Program-made: the position numbers and the translations under genes | Notes under the pieces: model-generated | Databases searched by the model: none | The model's input: the letters and a program-made list of their open reading frames with translations, nothing else | What the model was told of the DNA's origin: nothing | Shown: positions 11,958 to 25,130 of the stretch, one piece after another | How positions within the stretch are numbered: the first letter of the stretch is position 1 | Layout: each line of letters opens with the position of its first letter | NCBI RefSeq assembly: GCF_902686445.1 | Contig: NC_062220.1 | Location: 110,904,643 to 110,968,642 of the forward strand | Direction of reading: 5' to 3' | Length of the DNA stretch: 64,000 nt | Source: Sciurus carolinensis | Lineage: Eukaryota > Chordata > Mammalia > Rodentia > Sciuridae

Positions 11958-14110
11958 AAATTCATTTAAAAAAAAATAACTTTTCTACACATAATTCTAA
12001 GCAAAGCTCAGATTGAAAGCCATAGTTGATCCTTGCAGAGACAAGTGCTTCTGTTCAAGCAAGTACTCCTGCAGACTAGAAGGTGTGGCCAAAAGAGAAG
12101 AGAAAGGAATGACAGTAGCAGATCTTTATTCCATCTGGAAAAGGATGCCAAATTATTAGAGACAGAGGAGCAGTACTGAATAGATATGGAAGATAACCAG
12201 TAGGTTATCAATTTTCCTTTAATGTAGATTTTAAGAGAAAGAAGAATAAGATGATAGCACAGGAAGATACTGTGCTAAACTTTAATTCAGAAGTTATTCC
12301 ATCATATACCTGGGATCATATCAGAGGCAAAGTGGAAGACAATACTTGACAGAGTAAAGTTCTTAAACCTCATGCAGTTGTAATATATTTTCTGTGCATT
12401 CTTAGATCATCTGATGACCTGGAAATTTGCTGGGAAACTTTATATTAGCTAAATGAATCTGCACTGAGACAAGATCAATATGGTTGTGACATTGATTTTC
12501 TACTTCTGGTGTAACCTAAACTAAATAACCTACCTGTGAAAGATCTGTAGGGGAGCATGCTAGGGAAAGGCTGAAATTCCATTTGGTGTATGTCTAGGAA
12601 TAATCTTAATTGCAAGCATTGTAAAATATCCTTCTAGCATTCTTAATTTTTGAAACAATATCTTGGAAAAATGCTTGGTAAAATTCTAAGATATGTAGAA
12701 GAGAATCATAGGTAATCGTTAGGAGAAAATTCTGCATTCTCTGCACTCCTTCAAATCTTATGAAGAAGGATTGACAGATTTGGCTACAGACTTTCATGGT
12801 GATGATGTTTATACAGCAAATGACCTTGGAAGATATTGTGTCTCCCTCCCAGGCAGGAGGCAGGATAGGAAAGATCTTCTCTCTCTGAAGCAAAGGTTGC
12901 ACAGATTTACCAGCATCTCTTAGAAGGAAATTGGAGATTCTCTAAACTCTGTTTTCTAAGCTGCTGCACAAATCCTCTGTGTACTCAATATCTGGGCCAC
13001 TCTAACCATCCCCAAAGAGAGTTGGGGGCAGGAAACTGGTGTGGACATAAGCTCAGCTATGCCAGGGTAATAAATTCCTTTGCCTCTGACCTAGGATTCT
13101 ATTGCTAGCATTCACAAAACTGGTTGGCTAACTTTTAAACATAAAGATAGGAGAAAGAAAAATCTAAGATTCTCCAATAGTTCTTAACAGTAGGGTTTGA
13201 CCAAACTGTTTGCAATATGCAGATATAAATAGATCCTTTCACATCCCAAGAATACTCAGAGATGATAGCAACACAAAAGAAGTTTTCATATCTGATCTTG
13301 GGGAAAGGACTGTGCAAGTTATCTTTGGTGAGAACAGTGATCCCTAAGCTTGAATCAGGGATGGTGTTAGCCATACCTCTCTCAAACACACACTTATGAG
13401 ATTCACAGCAAGACTCATAAATATAAGAAGTATAATGAAGTCATGCAAATCTTTTGTCTATTGCTTGCTTTCCCCCCAAAAAATCAACTATGAATATTTA
13501 TAAATACATATTTTCTCAAGTTTTTGGTGGTAATATTTTGCTGCTCCAATGAGCATCTATTTTGACATGGAAATATGTAGTTTGGCTGCTAAATAGTTGG
13601 ACAAAATCTGATTGTCATCATAATAGCTATAAATATGTCAGTGACTGAATTGGTATGATGTATTATTCATGTCCTCATTTTTTTCTTCTTCAGTTTCAGA
13701 AAAAATAATAAAATATTACTTAAAAATATTTCTAAGGTACCTTGCTCATAACATTACCCCTTTGTTGCTGACCTCTTTAATTTAACTCAATTTCTAAATT
13801 CTTTTATTTATTCACCATTCAATTAATATAAACTTGCTCTTCAAACTCAAAATGTTCCCAATAAATTTGTATTTACACTCATAAATCCACTTCACTCCAA
13901 TCCACCCAATCTGTCTTTGATGCCCACTGACTCTGTGCACGTATACATACACAAACACACACACACGTACATACCTGTCCTATTCCTCAGCTACTTTAAT
14001 GACCTATAATAACCTGGGACTCACTTCAGGCTCATTTGTCCACCATACTGTTGCTTTCCTCCTAGTTGGTATTTCCCATCCTGCAATTCATACCCTGTTA
14101 TCCCCAAGAG
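11958..14110. other. Unassigned stretch
   Basis: AT-rich with no recognised gene. A short CA-rich patch lies near 13938-13975. Frames at 12606-12902 and 13135-13389 show no domain or splice-supported exon structure. Confidence 0.5.
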
Positions 14111-14119
14111 ATTTCCAGT

Positions 14120-14120
14120 T

Positions 14121-14164
<44 letters not shown>
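14120..14164. repeat. Poly-T tract of about 45 bp
   Basis: An uninterrupted run of T. On the minus strand it is poly-A, but I do not recognise a SINE or LINE body next to it. It creates the poly-Phe frames at 13999-14256 and 14066-14272. Confidence 0.95.
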
Positions 14165-16250
14165 CTGGCATCGCGAAGTATAAAGACTCTAACCTTTGCA
14201 TTCCTCATGGTCCTAAGCTTCAGCTGCAGCTATCAGATCCCCAGGACATGTCCTAAGTACTTGACAGCCTGACACATGAGCTTGTTTTTTTTTCCCTGAT
14301 CAACTTGCCTGATGCTGGGCATCCTCCAACATTTCACTTAAACATGGTTTCCTTCTGGAAGCATTTTCATTATTACTCCTTTATTGAACAGGATTCCTCT
14401 TCTAGATCACGCCAACTATATTTTATTTCACTTGTTATAGGTATTTTGTAGTGTGGTAGGCACTATTTCTGGGATTGGGCAAGTGAGAAGGTAAAGGCCT
14501 TGGTAGTGGAAAAAAGCATGAATTCATTAAAGATTTTTGCACTGTCTAGGAAGTAGGTTGATGCAGAGGGAGCCTTTACTGTTAGGGGAGTGTGTAGCAC
14601 AGACCCTTGGAAAAGGGCTGCTCTAGCAACAAGTGGGGAGCTATGTAAGAGGCAGAAGATGAGTAGATAAGGCAGTGGAAAACAGTGGGGGCATCAACAT
14701 GTTACATTGCAACTATATCCTGTTTCTACAGAAAGCTTCTGGAACCTCCTCTCTTCGGGGAATTTTGTTTTATTTTGTTTTCCTCTTATGAATACAGAAG
14801 AACATCTTTAGCTTTCTCCAGAGAACCAAGTGATGGTGCAATCAGAGTTAGTTTTATGATAATTATAGCTGAGTCAAAGCAGTGACAGGAAGAATTTGTG
14901 GGGACTTTCATTTAATCTTCTGGAAGCATAACATTTCATGCAAGTACCACTTCACAGATGGATTTATTATATTTGGGTTGAATTTAGGAAACAGAATGAT
15001 TTGTTTTTCCATTTCAAGTTTTCCTAGTTCATCAGAACAAATCTAAATAATATGTTCATTTATTTGTCAGCACCTTATTACAAATGTAATCTTTATTTTT
15101 CCATGCCTCACCATGAAGTGATTACTTAGGAAATTGCTAGCAGGAAACTTTCTAGTGTTCTGAGAAACTCCATGCTAACAGTCTAAGGCCCCATCCTAAT
15201 GATCTTTTAAGTATTCTTGTTATAAAATAATTTAAGGTGATTAAAATAACAGCAAAATATAAAAATTAATATCCATCTACATCAAAAATAAAACTCAAAC
15301 AGCAACTATTCTTTTACTTGTTTACTTATGTGTGTGTGTTTTCATAATTCTCATAGAATTCAGAGTAATTTTCTTTCCTAAAAGAATACTAGTCATTTCT
15401 AATGAACTATGTGCAGTGATCATTAATACCATGACAAATGATACCTAATATCTGAACACTCTCACTTTGTTTATTAATTTAAAAGATATTCAGTTTACTC
15501 CTGGTTTGGCAAACCTTTGTTCTATAAACAATGAATGGATAATACACATTGGAAAAATAAGTTAGGAATCATGACTCTTAAAAATGCAATTCTTATGAAG
15601 AGTAGGCAAATAATTATAGTATAGTTATAAATATACACTGCAATGGACATGTAAAAACATGCTATGGAATCAAAGAAGGTTGCATCTAACTGAAAAATTA
15701 ATATTGGTATTCAGTGATCAGAGAAAACTACAGAGCACAGGTGGTAACTGAGCTGATAGTTGGAGAGTTTGTAGATACAGGAGTTAAAAAAAATAGATGT
15801 TAAAATAGAGGTATGAGAAAACATTTTCAAGTTCAAGAATTCAAGTGATTTGATATAAAAAGACAAAGGGAGTTAGAAAATCAATGCTTCTAGGAGAATA
15901 AGTAAAGGTCAAGTTAAGAGCAAGGATGTCATGGTAAGAAGTTTAAGGGTATCATCAAACAACAAAAAATATAAGTTTTCATGTGTAATGAACAGAGAGC
16001 TGCATTTTACAAAAAAATATTTTATTTTAGCATGAAATCAATTTTGGAAAAAGTTGACAAAATTGGTGTGAGGCAATTTTTGTAATTGATGTAAGACTCT
16101 ATGATATTTTTGAATTGAGGCATTGTCAGTGGGAAGCCATAGAAAGTAAAAGTACTTTTGAATGTATTTAAAAGCACATATTTGTTCATTATACTTTGCC
16201 AGATATGAATTTATTTGCTTTATAAACATTTATTCTTTGTCATTTATTCA
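14165..16250. other. Unassigned stretch
   Basis: AT-rich, no gene or repeat recognised. Frames at 14685-14885 and 16038-16229 are short and featureless. Confidence 0.5.
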
Positions 16251-16254
16251 TTGT

Positions 16255-16385
16255 CATCCTACTTACAGGAAACATACACAGAAAGATGAAGTCATCTTTC
16301 TAAGGTTAAAGAGTTGGTGAATGATAGAGCTGGTATTGAATCCTGATGGTATGGCACCAGAATCTGTTCACTTAATCAGGAAATC
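16255..16385 (+). repeat. MIR SINE
   Basis: The order follows the MIR consensus: 'caggaaacatacacagaaag', 'tctaaggttaaagagttggt', 'gatagagctggtattgaatc', 'caccagaatctgttc'. These correspond to the 'gaaactgaggctcagagagg', 'aaggtcacacagct', 'agagctgggattcgaaccc' and 'tctgactcc' segments. Confidence 0.65.
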
Positions 16386-17640
16386 ATGTTGTTTTTCATG
16401 TTTAGTCTTATTTTAAGTGAAAATGCAGCAAAAAGTGGAGAAGGAAGAACTTTGGCTAACCTACTGGTATTTGATTGAACAAATAGGTATCAGATGATTA
16501 TTATTAACTGTAATAGGGAAACACAGAAATAAGTAGGGTTGGTATAAATTTCAGTTATACATAAGAGTCTATGGTAACACCATAATGTCTTTCAAGAAAA
16601 CAATAAGAAACATAGAACAAAAGTTGAGAAAAGTGGTTTGAACAGAACACAAGTTTGTAAATTGCAATTTTACTGATTTAAAAAAAAAGAGAGAGAGAGA
16701 GAGAAACAGCATTATGATGAGGAAAAACAATGTATTTGAACGCGTGCTTCCAGCTAGCATGGAGTATTAGGATCAAACTTGCACCATAGTCTCTAAAACA
16801 AAGGAAAAATGGACATAATATTTGAAACAACTCTTTGCACAGTGAAGAATTGTGACTCCCAGACATAAGTGAAACACATGGAGAGACACCATATTGTTCA
16901 AGCAATTTGTCTAGAGCCTCCATCAAGCTTTCTATCTAGAGAGACAGAGTCTACACAGAACACAGCCATTATAGTCATTTCAGGAGATGGAGCTGAGATT
17001 CTGGGGAGACAAAAATAGCTGAAAATATCAGGTAGAAGTGCCAGAGGAGAAGACACAATGAAGAAAATAATTTCTAAAACTTTGTCTTGGAGTCTTTTTG
17101 AATATGTGAATAAATCAAAACTACCCACGTGTAGAGTGAAAACTTCAAGGTCTAGGGAAAATGAAATGGGAAACTTAAACTTGAAAAAATTTCCAAATTT
17201 CACCAAAGGATGAAAAAAATATACTGTGTTAAATGCTTGTATTCAGAAAATATCCAAGAAAACTCAGGTTTAATAGTAGAGGAAACAGCCTTAGAGTAAA
17301 TAATACTAAAAAATAGCCAGATAATTGGCAAGTAAATCAACTGCCTACTCCAATACACTTCAATCCTCTTAAAAGGAATATAATAAAATGCATAATAGCC
17401 AAACTCTTTGGCATTCAATCAAAATCTTTTGAATATTCAAAGAAGTTCCACATTATGCCTCATAATTAGGGCATAACTTAATCCAAACAAACAGACTTAA
17501 AAATAAAGGAAATGAAACACGAACTTTAAAATATCTATTAAAAATGCTGGAAACACCCTGACAAACAAACCCAAAATAATAATTTACTTGTTCTCTCAGC
17601 ATCCCTCATGCTAGTAAAAGTGACACTCAAAATTATCATC
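16386..17640. other. Unassigned stretch
   Basis: A-rich with a short GA run at 16689-16704. The minus-strand frames at 16569-16760, 16678-16926 and 16898-17206 overlap each other and show no domain. 16900-17560 could be a very old LINE segment, but I cannot support that. Confidence 0.45.
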
Positions 17641-17644
17641 ACAG

Positions 17645-18440
17645 GAGGTATGCACATACCTTCTATAATTTCTGCCCCTGGTTCCTGACGTGGAGCTCCT
17701 TCAACCCTTATAGATAGAAATGACAGGAGAATCTTTGACTCTATTATTATTTGTTCTTTGATCTCATTTCCTGAATCAGAATTCCCAAGACCTTTATAGT
17801 GTCCTGAATGATGTAAGTATCTGGTATTCTAACGAGGTGACAGTTGATAAGCTCCTGAATAGCCTCAAACAGGGGCTAGTTTCCAAGTTTGGAACTTTCA
17901 GGCTAAGCCACTAACCTCTCCATAGTGGAGAAAGTTGAAGGTTGATTTGATCACCAATTGCCAGAAATTTAGTGGAGCATGAGTATGTAATCTCCACAAA
18001 ACCCCTAAAGAACACAGGGTTCAGGGAGCTTCTGGTTGCTGAAACATAGAAGTGCTATGCACATGGCACAGGTATGGAAGTTCCATGTGCCTTCCCGCTT
18101 CTATCTGGCTGTTCATCTCTATTTTTGAATACTCTATGTAATAACTGGATGAACCTAGTATTTCCAGGAGTTCTGGGCTGCTCTAGCAAATTAATCAAAC
18201 CAGAGAAAGAGTTTGTGGGAACCCAAATTTAAAACTGGTTGATTAGAAGCACAGATCACAATCCTGGTCTTGCGACTGTCATCTGAAGTGGGAGGCAGCT
18301 TTATGGGACTGAAACCTTAATCCGCAGTATCTCGTACTGTCTCCATAGTGTCAGAAGCGAGTTAGATTATTAGACATCCAGCTGACATTCTCTAGAGAAT
18401 TGATTAGTCTGGTTTCAAAAGTGTTCTGCATATATTAACA
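17645..18440 (+). mobile_element. ERVL-type solo LTR (family uncertain)
   Basis: Several blocks match a well-known mammalian LTR: 'aaacaggggctagtttccaa', 'gaacacagggttcagggagc', 'ggaagttccatgtgccttcc', 'cgactgtcatctgaagtggg', 'tagtgtcagaagcgagttag'. A polyadenylation region lies near 18130-18150. I recall this consensus as an old ERVL/MLT2-like LTR but cannot fix the name. No internal region is visible. Confidence 0.6.
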
Positions 18441-18659
18441 CTGGTGAGAAATGATGAAGAGTAGAAAAGACACTTGATTCCTTTTCATCATACTAATGGG
18501 AATTCTCAAATTTCATGTTGTCTATTGTTCCTGTATTTATTTTCAGAAATATATAATCTGAATTTCAAAATTTTCATTTTTTTTTAGAAATTGAAAAATA
18601 ACATAAGATTATTTAGAAATGCAAAGCAGTTAAGACAGTTAAAACAATTTTGAAAAAAA

Positions 18660-19530
18660 CAAATCTTTATGGCTTAAAATACCTGATTCCAGAATTTACA
18701 ATATAGTTACAATATTCAAGATAGTATGTAACTGGTATAGGGATTAACACATAGTTCAGTATAGTAGACTAAAGAGCCCAGAAATAAATTCACATAAATG
18801 TGGGCAATTAATTTTTGACAAAATTGCTCCAGGGTACTAGTCTTTTCAACAAATTCTGTTGGAACAATCAGATATCCTTCAGGAAAAAATAATCCACAAT
18901 CTTTTACCCTTTACTACATACACATTGACTTGGAATACATCAACAACTTAAATTTGAAAGTAGAAAATCCTACAAGTAATGTGGGATTAATTTCTGTCCT
19001 TTTTATAGACAAAATTTTCTTAGATCAGATATAAAATGCATGGCCAAAAACAAAAATTATGTATTGTACTGCATTGACCTAAAGTATCAATATTTCCAAA
19101 ATGTCCATTGATTTGTATTTGATGGCACTATACTAATGAAATGGATGAATTTTTTGCAGAACAAATTAATAAAACTAATCCATCAAAAGCAGAATTTTGT
19201 TTCAAATTATGAAGCAAATGGGAATAGTGTTAAAATTTTTAAATCATAAAAAGGCAATGCCTGTATTATTTTGAGAAAAGTAACTTAAGTTGCCACAAAA
19301 TTTTCAGGATATAAGCAAAATGTACTGTATATCATTGAAAAAGTTGGAGAACTTCCTAATTCATTAAGGAATACCAGAATAACCTTGATACCAAAAAAAC
19401 GACAGAATGAACAATGAAACTCCAGATATATCTTATGGCTGATGATAGTGCCAACATTTTAATTTAATTCTAACAAATCAAATTCAGCAATATATTAAAA
19501 TTACAAAGTACAGTTAGTCTATGGAAAACC
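18660..19530 (+). mobile_element. Old LINE-1 ORF2 fragments
   Basis: 'agcccagaaataaattcaca' with 'gtgggcaattaatttttgac' is the L1 ORF2 segment usually reading 'cccagaaataaacccacaca...ttgacaaaggtgcc'. Nearby, 'cctaattcattaaggaatac' and 'aataaccttgataccaaaaa' match the reverse-transcriptase-region sequence. The order of pieces is rearranged relative to a normal ORF2 and all frames are broken. Confidence 0.65.
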
Positions 19531-20689
19531 TGATTCCACATTAATTTCTTCTTTTTTAATTTACAGGTGCAACTTTGAGCACTTTCCAAAACTCTTGCAC
19601 TCACAATGTAGCACTTGTGCATGTGAGATACATACATTGGCCAAATTTATTTATTTTAAAAACTCATAAAGTAGAAGAGAGGCCTAAAAAGAACTGATAG
19701 AAAATCCTTTTTATTTCGTCTTGTTTTTGTCATCTCTCTTACATGGGTGGCAATACCTCCCATCCTATTCTTTTGCATGCCTTAGTAAACATTATCTTAT
19801 AATTTCTTCTGCAGTTTTATTTCCTGAGTTCTCAATTAAAGAACTGTAGTTCCCCCAGGTAAACAAAAAATTCCTACATAATCATATTGTTCTCTGTCGA
19901 CTTTATACAAATGATAATGATTTCCCTGTTAAATATATTCACTTCTTATATTCCCAGGGAGAATGCAACTCAGGAAACCAAGGTTCTGGCTTTTAAAATA
20001 TCCCCATTATTTACTGATCAGTGGATCCTCCATTCAGCCTGCTTTTTAATCATCATCATTAAAAATAAAACTTTTCTTTGTTCCAGAAAAAAGTTTAATG
20101 TTGTGCTTGTTCCATTGCCAAACTTTTTTTCTTTTAAAAATGTTATATGAAATAATTTAAACATAGCAAGATATGTGCTTCTAGTTCAAGATATATTGCA
20201 GTCAGTTATATTCCTTTATATTTCACATACAAATTATCCTTATCTCAATTCTCACCCAAGGAGTGAATACTTCACTTTTTCATGGATTTTTATACTTTTA
20301 CTATGTTACATACATCACAGTCACATACAAAATTATTTTGCATATTTTAAAACTTTTATATAAAAACTATCATATGTTTCACTTTAGAGTTTGCTTTACT
20401 TAACTCCCTCTTTTTTGAGATTTTTCTGTTGATACTTATGACTTCACTAGTGTATTTTCACATTACTCTGTCATATAAACGTTTTCAAATATTGATTTGC
20501 CTGTTTACAATGATGAAAAATGTTGTGAAATCACCCTTATTTGTGTTATCTTGGGCACACATGCAGTTGCTTTGCTCAGGTGTTACAATGAATCTTCAGT
20601 TTTCTCAGTTATTGATGTGTTTCTCTTAATAAAAGTGATGTAATTTTAATAATCTTCATCCTATTCTTTTCCAAATAAGTCTCTCTCTT
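19531..20689. other. Unassigned stretch
   Basis: AT-rich, no gene recognised. 20330-20610 may be part of an old minus-strand L1 3'UTR, but the match is too weak to call. Frames at 19887-20150 and 20175-20363 are featureless. Confidence 0.45.
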
Positions 20690-20885
20690 TATTTTTTAAA
20701 TATTTTTGGTACTTGAAATTGAGCCTAGGAGTGCTTAACCCCTGACTTACATCCCCAACCCTTTTTATTTTCATTTTTTTAATTTTGAGACTGAGTCTCA
20801 CTAGGTTGCCCCCCTAAGTGCTGCCTCAACCTCAAGAGCTGCTGGGATTTCACCCGTGCAACACCTCTCCCAACTTTCAAAAGTC
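20690..20885 (-). mobile_element. B1-dID composite SINE, diverged, minus strand
   Basis: 'ggtacttgaaattgagccta', 'acttacatccccaaccct', 'gagactgagtctcactaggt' and 'gagctgctgggatttcaccc' follow the order of the copy at 11608-11829. It is more diverged and has lost part of the 7SL body. Confidence 0.8.
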
Positions 20886-22865
20886 TCCATCATATTTCTT
20901 TCCAGGAAACATAGCCTGCTACTAATTCCTCACTCCTATGAAGTTCTTCTACTTGATGGGCAGTTTCTTGGGTGCTGCTGAGCTGTGTTGCCTTAAGGTG
21001 ATAGTTGTAACCATCATGAGAACATGTCTATTCCCTTCTGTGAGTAGATAGTTTCAAGGTACAAGTGATTTCTTTGTTATGATTTATGGTAAGATGCTAA
21101 AAAAAGAGAGAAGAGAGTGAGAGTTTGTTTTGGACTTAATTCAGTGTGAATAACCTCTTGTTTCCCCTCAATTCTGTTGAACTTGGAGCTGAGGTATAGG
21201 TTAGGTGCCTGCCACCAGGTACTTTGAGTACTTTTAATAGAAATAGGTAATATTGTCCTAACGTCTTTCATCATCTCAGGAATCATATAATGTTTCCACA
21301 GTAATTCCATTAAGTTGTATATTATATTAATTGATTTAATGGTCCATTTTATATTCCTGTAATTAAACTTGTGGACAGAGAGTATTATTTTTCCCTAACA
21401 TATTGCTGAATTATGTTTAATAGCATTAATTTAGGATTGTTGCATTGAAATTCTTATGGTCTTTTGAACTTCTATTTTAAGTGTTGTGCAATTTTTATCA
21501 GTTTGAATTAGTAACATAATATTTGATCCATAAAAATATTTCAGAAATATCTTTTTATTTTGTTGTTTAGAAATTTGAAGTAATATTGGGATGACCTAGA
21601 CTTTGGAATACTGGAAAAATTCTCAGATTTCATCTGGTTCTGGTGTTTCTTTATGAAATACTTATTTCATCTTTCTCTATTTCATCCTTTTGATATTCAG
21701 GGTTCAATATTTAGATGTTCCAAGTTTACCTGGCCAATTCTGACAAATTAGATATTAATTTTAATTTTTTATTTGAGCTCATTTTCAAAACCCTCACTTT
21801 TAAAATAATTCCATTTGCATCATGATTCTTCCCCTCACAATATCTTTTAAAACTATTTTTGATTTCTGGTTTACTCCACTCCTTTAGTCAGTGTCCTATT
21901 AGTTTTTCATAGAAAAAAAAATACATTAGACTAACTTTTGTTTTTTATTTTAAGCTTTATTTGTGTAATCTGAATTATTTTTCATGTCTATTACAGTGCA
22001 CATTTCACTTTTTTCATTATTTCACATTTATCAATAAAGTGCTTAAAACATAAATTTTAGGTAATTATTTAATTCCTATTAATTCATAAGATAATACTTC
22101 ATTATTATTCTTTCTCAAAAATTTTGTAATTTTAGTTTATATTAACTCAGTTTCCCCAGAGTTGTTTAGTAGATTGTTCTCCTAACTCCCAGATGAAATA
22201 ACACTTTTCTTACTCTTTTTGTGATTTGAACAATAATATTTAGGTTTTCTGAGCTGTAACTAGTGTTCATGTTATTCCTGAATTATGGATTTCTGAGTAC
22301 TTGTGAATCTTGTGTATGCAATGAGGGAGGTTACATTCTCTAATAAAGTTGTATAATTCCTATGTTTATAGGCATAAAGTCTATATTACTAACATCTGGT
22401 ATGTCCATACTTAATCTTGTTCCTTTTGTTCCTTTGGTTTTTCCTGACTAAAAATAGGATGTTAAAATATGCTATTGCAAGTATTTTTCTTCTTATTTCT
22501 CTTTTCATAATATTTATTTTCTATTTTTTCCCCACCATTTTCATTGTTTGTGACTTGATACATAGATATGTGTAAAGGCAAATTTCAACTTTCCAAACTG
22601 GTAACTGTCCTTCTTTTCTCATTCAATACTTTAAAACATGATTTATACTTTTCTGGCATTGGGTTTCCTTTGAATAATGGTATTTTTTCTGCATATACCA
22701 GGTATATTTACCCATCTCTTTAGTTGGGGTCTATCTCAATCACTTTGTTTATGATTAGCCTATTATATTCAGCACACAGCTGAAATTTTCTTATTGAGTA
22801 AATTTGAATTCACTTTTAGTAAAAGTACATAAAAATGATATGAATGATATATTCGACACAAAATC
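20886..22865. other. Unassigned stretch
   Basis: AT-rich and featureless by eye. The minus-strand frame at 21077-21310 has no recognisable family. Confidence 0.45.
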
Positions 22866-24075
22866 TGTTATAAAATTTTGGAAGTTTTATTGAAGTATAA
22901 TTGAGGTGAAGTTGGTAAGAATTATACATATTTAAAATGTTTAATGTAATGAACTTTAACATATGGTGGTAGAATTTGGATCTTGAATCCCCCCCAAAAG
23001 CCTGTGTATTAAAGCCTTAATGTCTGGGGTGGTACTACTGGGATGTGGTAGAACTTTTGCAAAATAAAGTCTAATGGGAGACCTTTAGGTCACTGGGGGT
23101 GTGTCTCTGAAGGGAACTGTGGGGCTTCAGTCCCTTCCTCTTTCTTCCTTTACTTCCTGGCCATGAGGTGAGTGTTTACCACATGCTCCCACCCTGATGT
23201 GCAGTCTGACCATAGGCCCAAAGATGCAAGACCAACTAATCATGGAATGGAACCTCCAAAACTGTGAGTCAAAAGAAATATTTCTCTTTATAACTTAATT
23301 ACCTCAGATACTTTATTATAGTGATGAGAAACTGACTAATACTTGTGGATGCATTCTTATAATGATCTCAACTTTGAAGACAAAGAAAGTATACATCACC
23401 CCCAAGATTTTTTATTCCTTTCCTTAATCTCATTTTGTTCCTCTTATTCTCACTTCAACCCCATTATTATCACTTAGTCGGCATTTGCTCTATTGTGTTA
23501 CTATAGATTAGCTTCTATTTTCTAGGATTTTATAGAAATGGCATAAAATAATGTGTGCTTTTATTCCTCATGTATTTCATGCAACATAATTATTTGAGAT
23601 ACACCCATGTCAGGCACATCAACAGACCATTCCTTTTTGTCATTGGATAGTATTCTATTGCATGAATGAACATATGACAATCTGTTATATATAATTCACT
23701 TTTGGGAATATTTGGATAGATTATAGGTTTTTATTATAATTAAAAATAAAATTGCTATGAATATTCCTGTACAAAGCTTTGCATACACAGAAACTTTGAT
23801 TTTTTTTCTTATAGGGGAAATATCTCAGCTAAATGATATAGTAGATTTCTTTGTAATATATAAGAAAACTGCCAAACATTTCCAAAATGGTTGTACCCCT
23901 TCTCATTCACACTACTAGTATTTGAGAGCTCTAACTCCATGACCTTGACAAGTGATGATATTTATTGTAGTTTTAATTTGCATTTTTGCACAGAATAATA
24001 ATATTGAGTATATTGATTGTATCTGTGATTCATATATTTTCTTTGTAAATTGTTCATGTTATTGCCATTTAAAAT
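22866..24075 (-). mobile_element. Ancient LINE-1 (L1M) 3'UTR, minus strand
   Basis: 'ttattgaagtataattgagg', 'gaactttaacatatggtgg', 'tagaaatggcataaaataat', 'attgctatgaatattcctgt' and 'aaaactgccaaacatttcca' are the antisense of the old mammalian L1M 3'UTR. An LTR at 22968-23342 interrupts it. Confidence 0.75.
22968..23342 (+). mobile_element. MaLR-type LTR inserted in old L1
   Basis: 'cctgtgtattaaagccttaa', 'gtggtactactgggatgtgg', 'ggccatgaggtgagtgttta', 'ctccaaaactgtgagtcaaa' and the end 'gaaactgactaatac' follow the order of a rodent MaLR LTR (usual end 'gtgagccaaaataaacctttcc...ctgactaatac'). It sits inside the L1M, so it is younger than that L1. Confidence 0.65.
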
Positions 24076-24135
24076 TTTCATTATTATGATCATTATTTTT
24101 GAGTTATTATCGTATATAAACTTACTGTGTATATA

Positions 24136-24138
<3 letters not shown>

Positions 24139-24170
<32 letters not shown>
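24139..24170. repeat. (TG)n microsatellite
   Basis: About 16 TG units after 'tatatgtatg'. Confidence 0.95.
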
Positions 24171-24285
24171 AGTTGAATTTCCATTGCTATGATCTAAAGA
24201 CCTGATAAGAAAACATCAAGGAGGAAAAAATGTTTATTTGGCACTAGGTTTCAGAGGTATTAGTCCACTAAAGACATACAACATG
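24171..24285 (-). mobile_element. Possible MaLR LTR piece, minus strand
   Basis: 'tttccattgctatgatctaa', 'aaatgtttatttggcactag' and 'gtttcagaggtattagtcca' resemble the antisense end of the MaLR LTR at 33455-33885 ('aaaagtttatttgattgatg', 'gtttcagaggtctcagac'). It is cut at 24285 by a different repeat. Confidence 0.45.
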
Positions 24286-24425
24286 AGGGCTATAGGCAAC
24301 AAAACTGTACTGTGTTTGTAATTCCTGCTAAATGAACACATTTTAGTTGCTCTTGTCACACAAACACAAAATGTGTGATAATGTAAGATAATGGACATAT
24401 TAATTTGCTTCACAATAGTACTTAT
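24285..24425 (+). mobile_element. LINE-1 (L1MA-like) 3' end fragment
   Basis: 'ggctataggcaacaaaactg', 'tactgtgtttgtaattcctg' and 'gataatggacatattaattt' repeat almost word for word the L1 3' end at 28044-28200. Confidence 0.65.
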
Positions 24426-24789
24426 TGTGGCCGAAGCATAGCGACACTCTTCTAACGAGTTACCATAGTGAACAAAGGAATGCAAATTAAATTTCCAGTG
24501 TGGGAATCTGATAAACACTACTCCAGGCACATGACTAAGGTTACAACAGCAATTAAAACTCAGCAGTCATAGCACGTACCCCCAACATGCTACAGTGAAA
24601 ACAACATTTTAAATTTGTGGTCTTCTCAAAAGTTGTAATCCCAATCTAGTTGTGGAAAACCTCCAGACAAAGGACCATTCTACGGAATTCACAACTAGTA
24701 TTTCTAAAATATTCAGTCTTATAAACAAGAAAAAAAATCTGAGGAACTATCAGAGAAAAGAGGTACCTAAGGAAATACAATAATGAAAT

Positions 24790-25130
24790 GTATTGACATT
24801 GTTTGGAGATGATTTATCCCCATCAAAATGTAATTCCAGCATTGGGAGGTGGGGTCGGGTATTGATCATGGGGCTAGAGCTTCTTGAAAGGATTGTTCTT
24901 CTAGCACTGCAGTTTTTACCATGAAGTGAGTTGTTTTAAAGTAAGTTTGACTTCCCTGGCTTTTTCTTGATTCCCCTTTCACCATGTGACATCTTTGAAG
25001 CTGAACAGTTATCGTCACCTGTTCTTAAGTTGTCATCCTCCAGGACTGTGAGTTGAATAAATCACTTTTCTTTATAAATCACTCAGTCTCAGATGTCCTG
25101 TTATAGCATCAAGAAATGGACTAAGCCACA
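24790..25130 (+). mobile_element. MaLR LTR (MST/THE1-like)
   Basis: Consensus order is clear: 'gacattgtttggagatgatt', 'ccccatcaaaatgtaattcc', 'attgggaggtggggtcgggt', 'caccatgtgacatctttgaa', 'ctccaggactgtgagttgaa' with AATAAA, and the end 'agaaatggactaagcc'. Plus orientation; no internal region follows. Confidence 0.8.

Noticed and set aside
14066..14272. Poly-Phe frames around the poly-T tract
   Set aside because: Produced by a 45-bp T run; no coding evidence.
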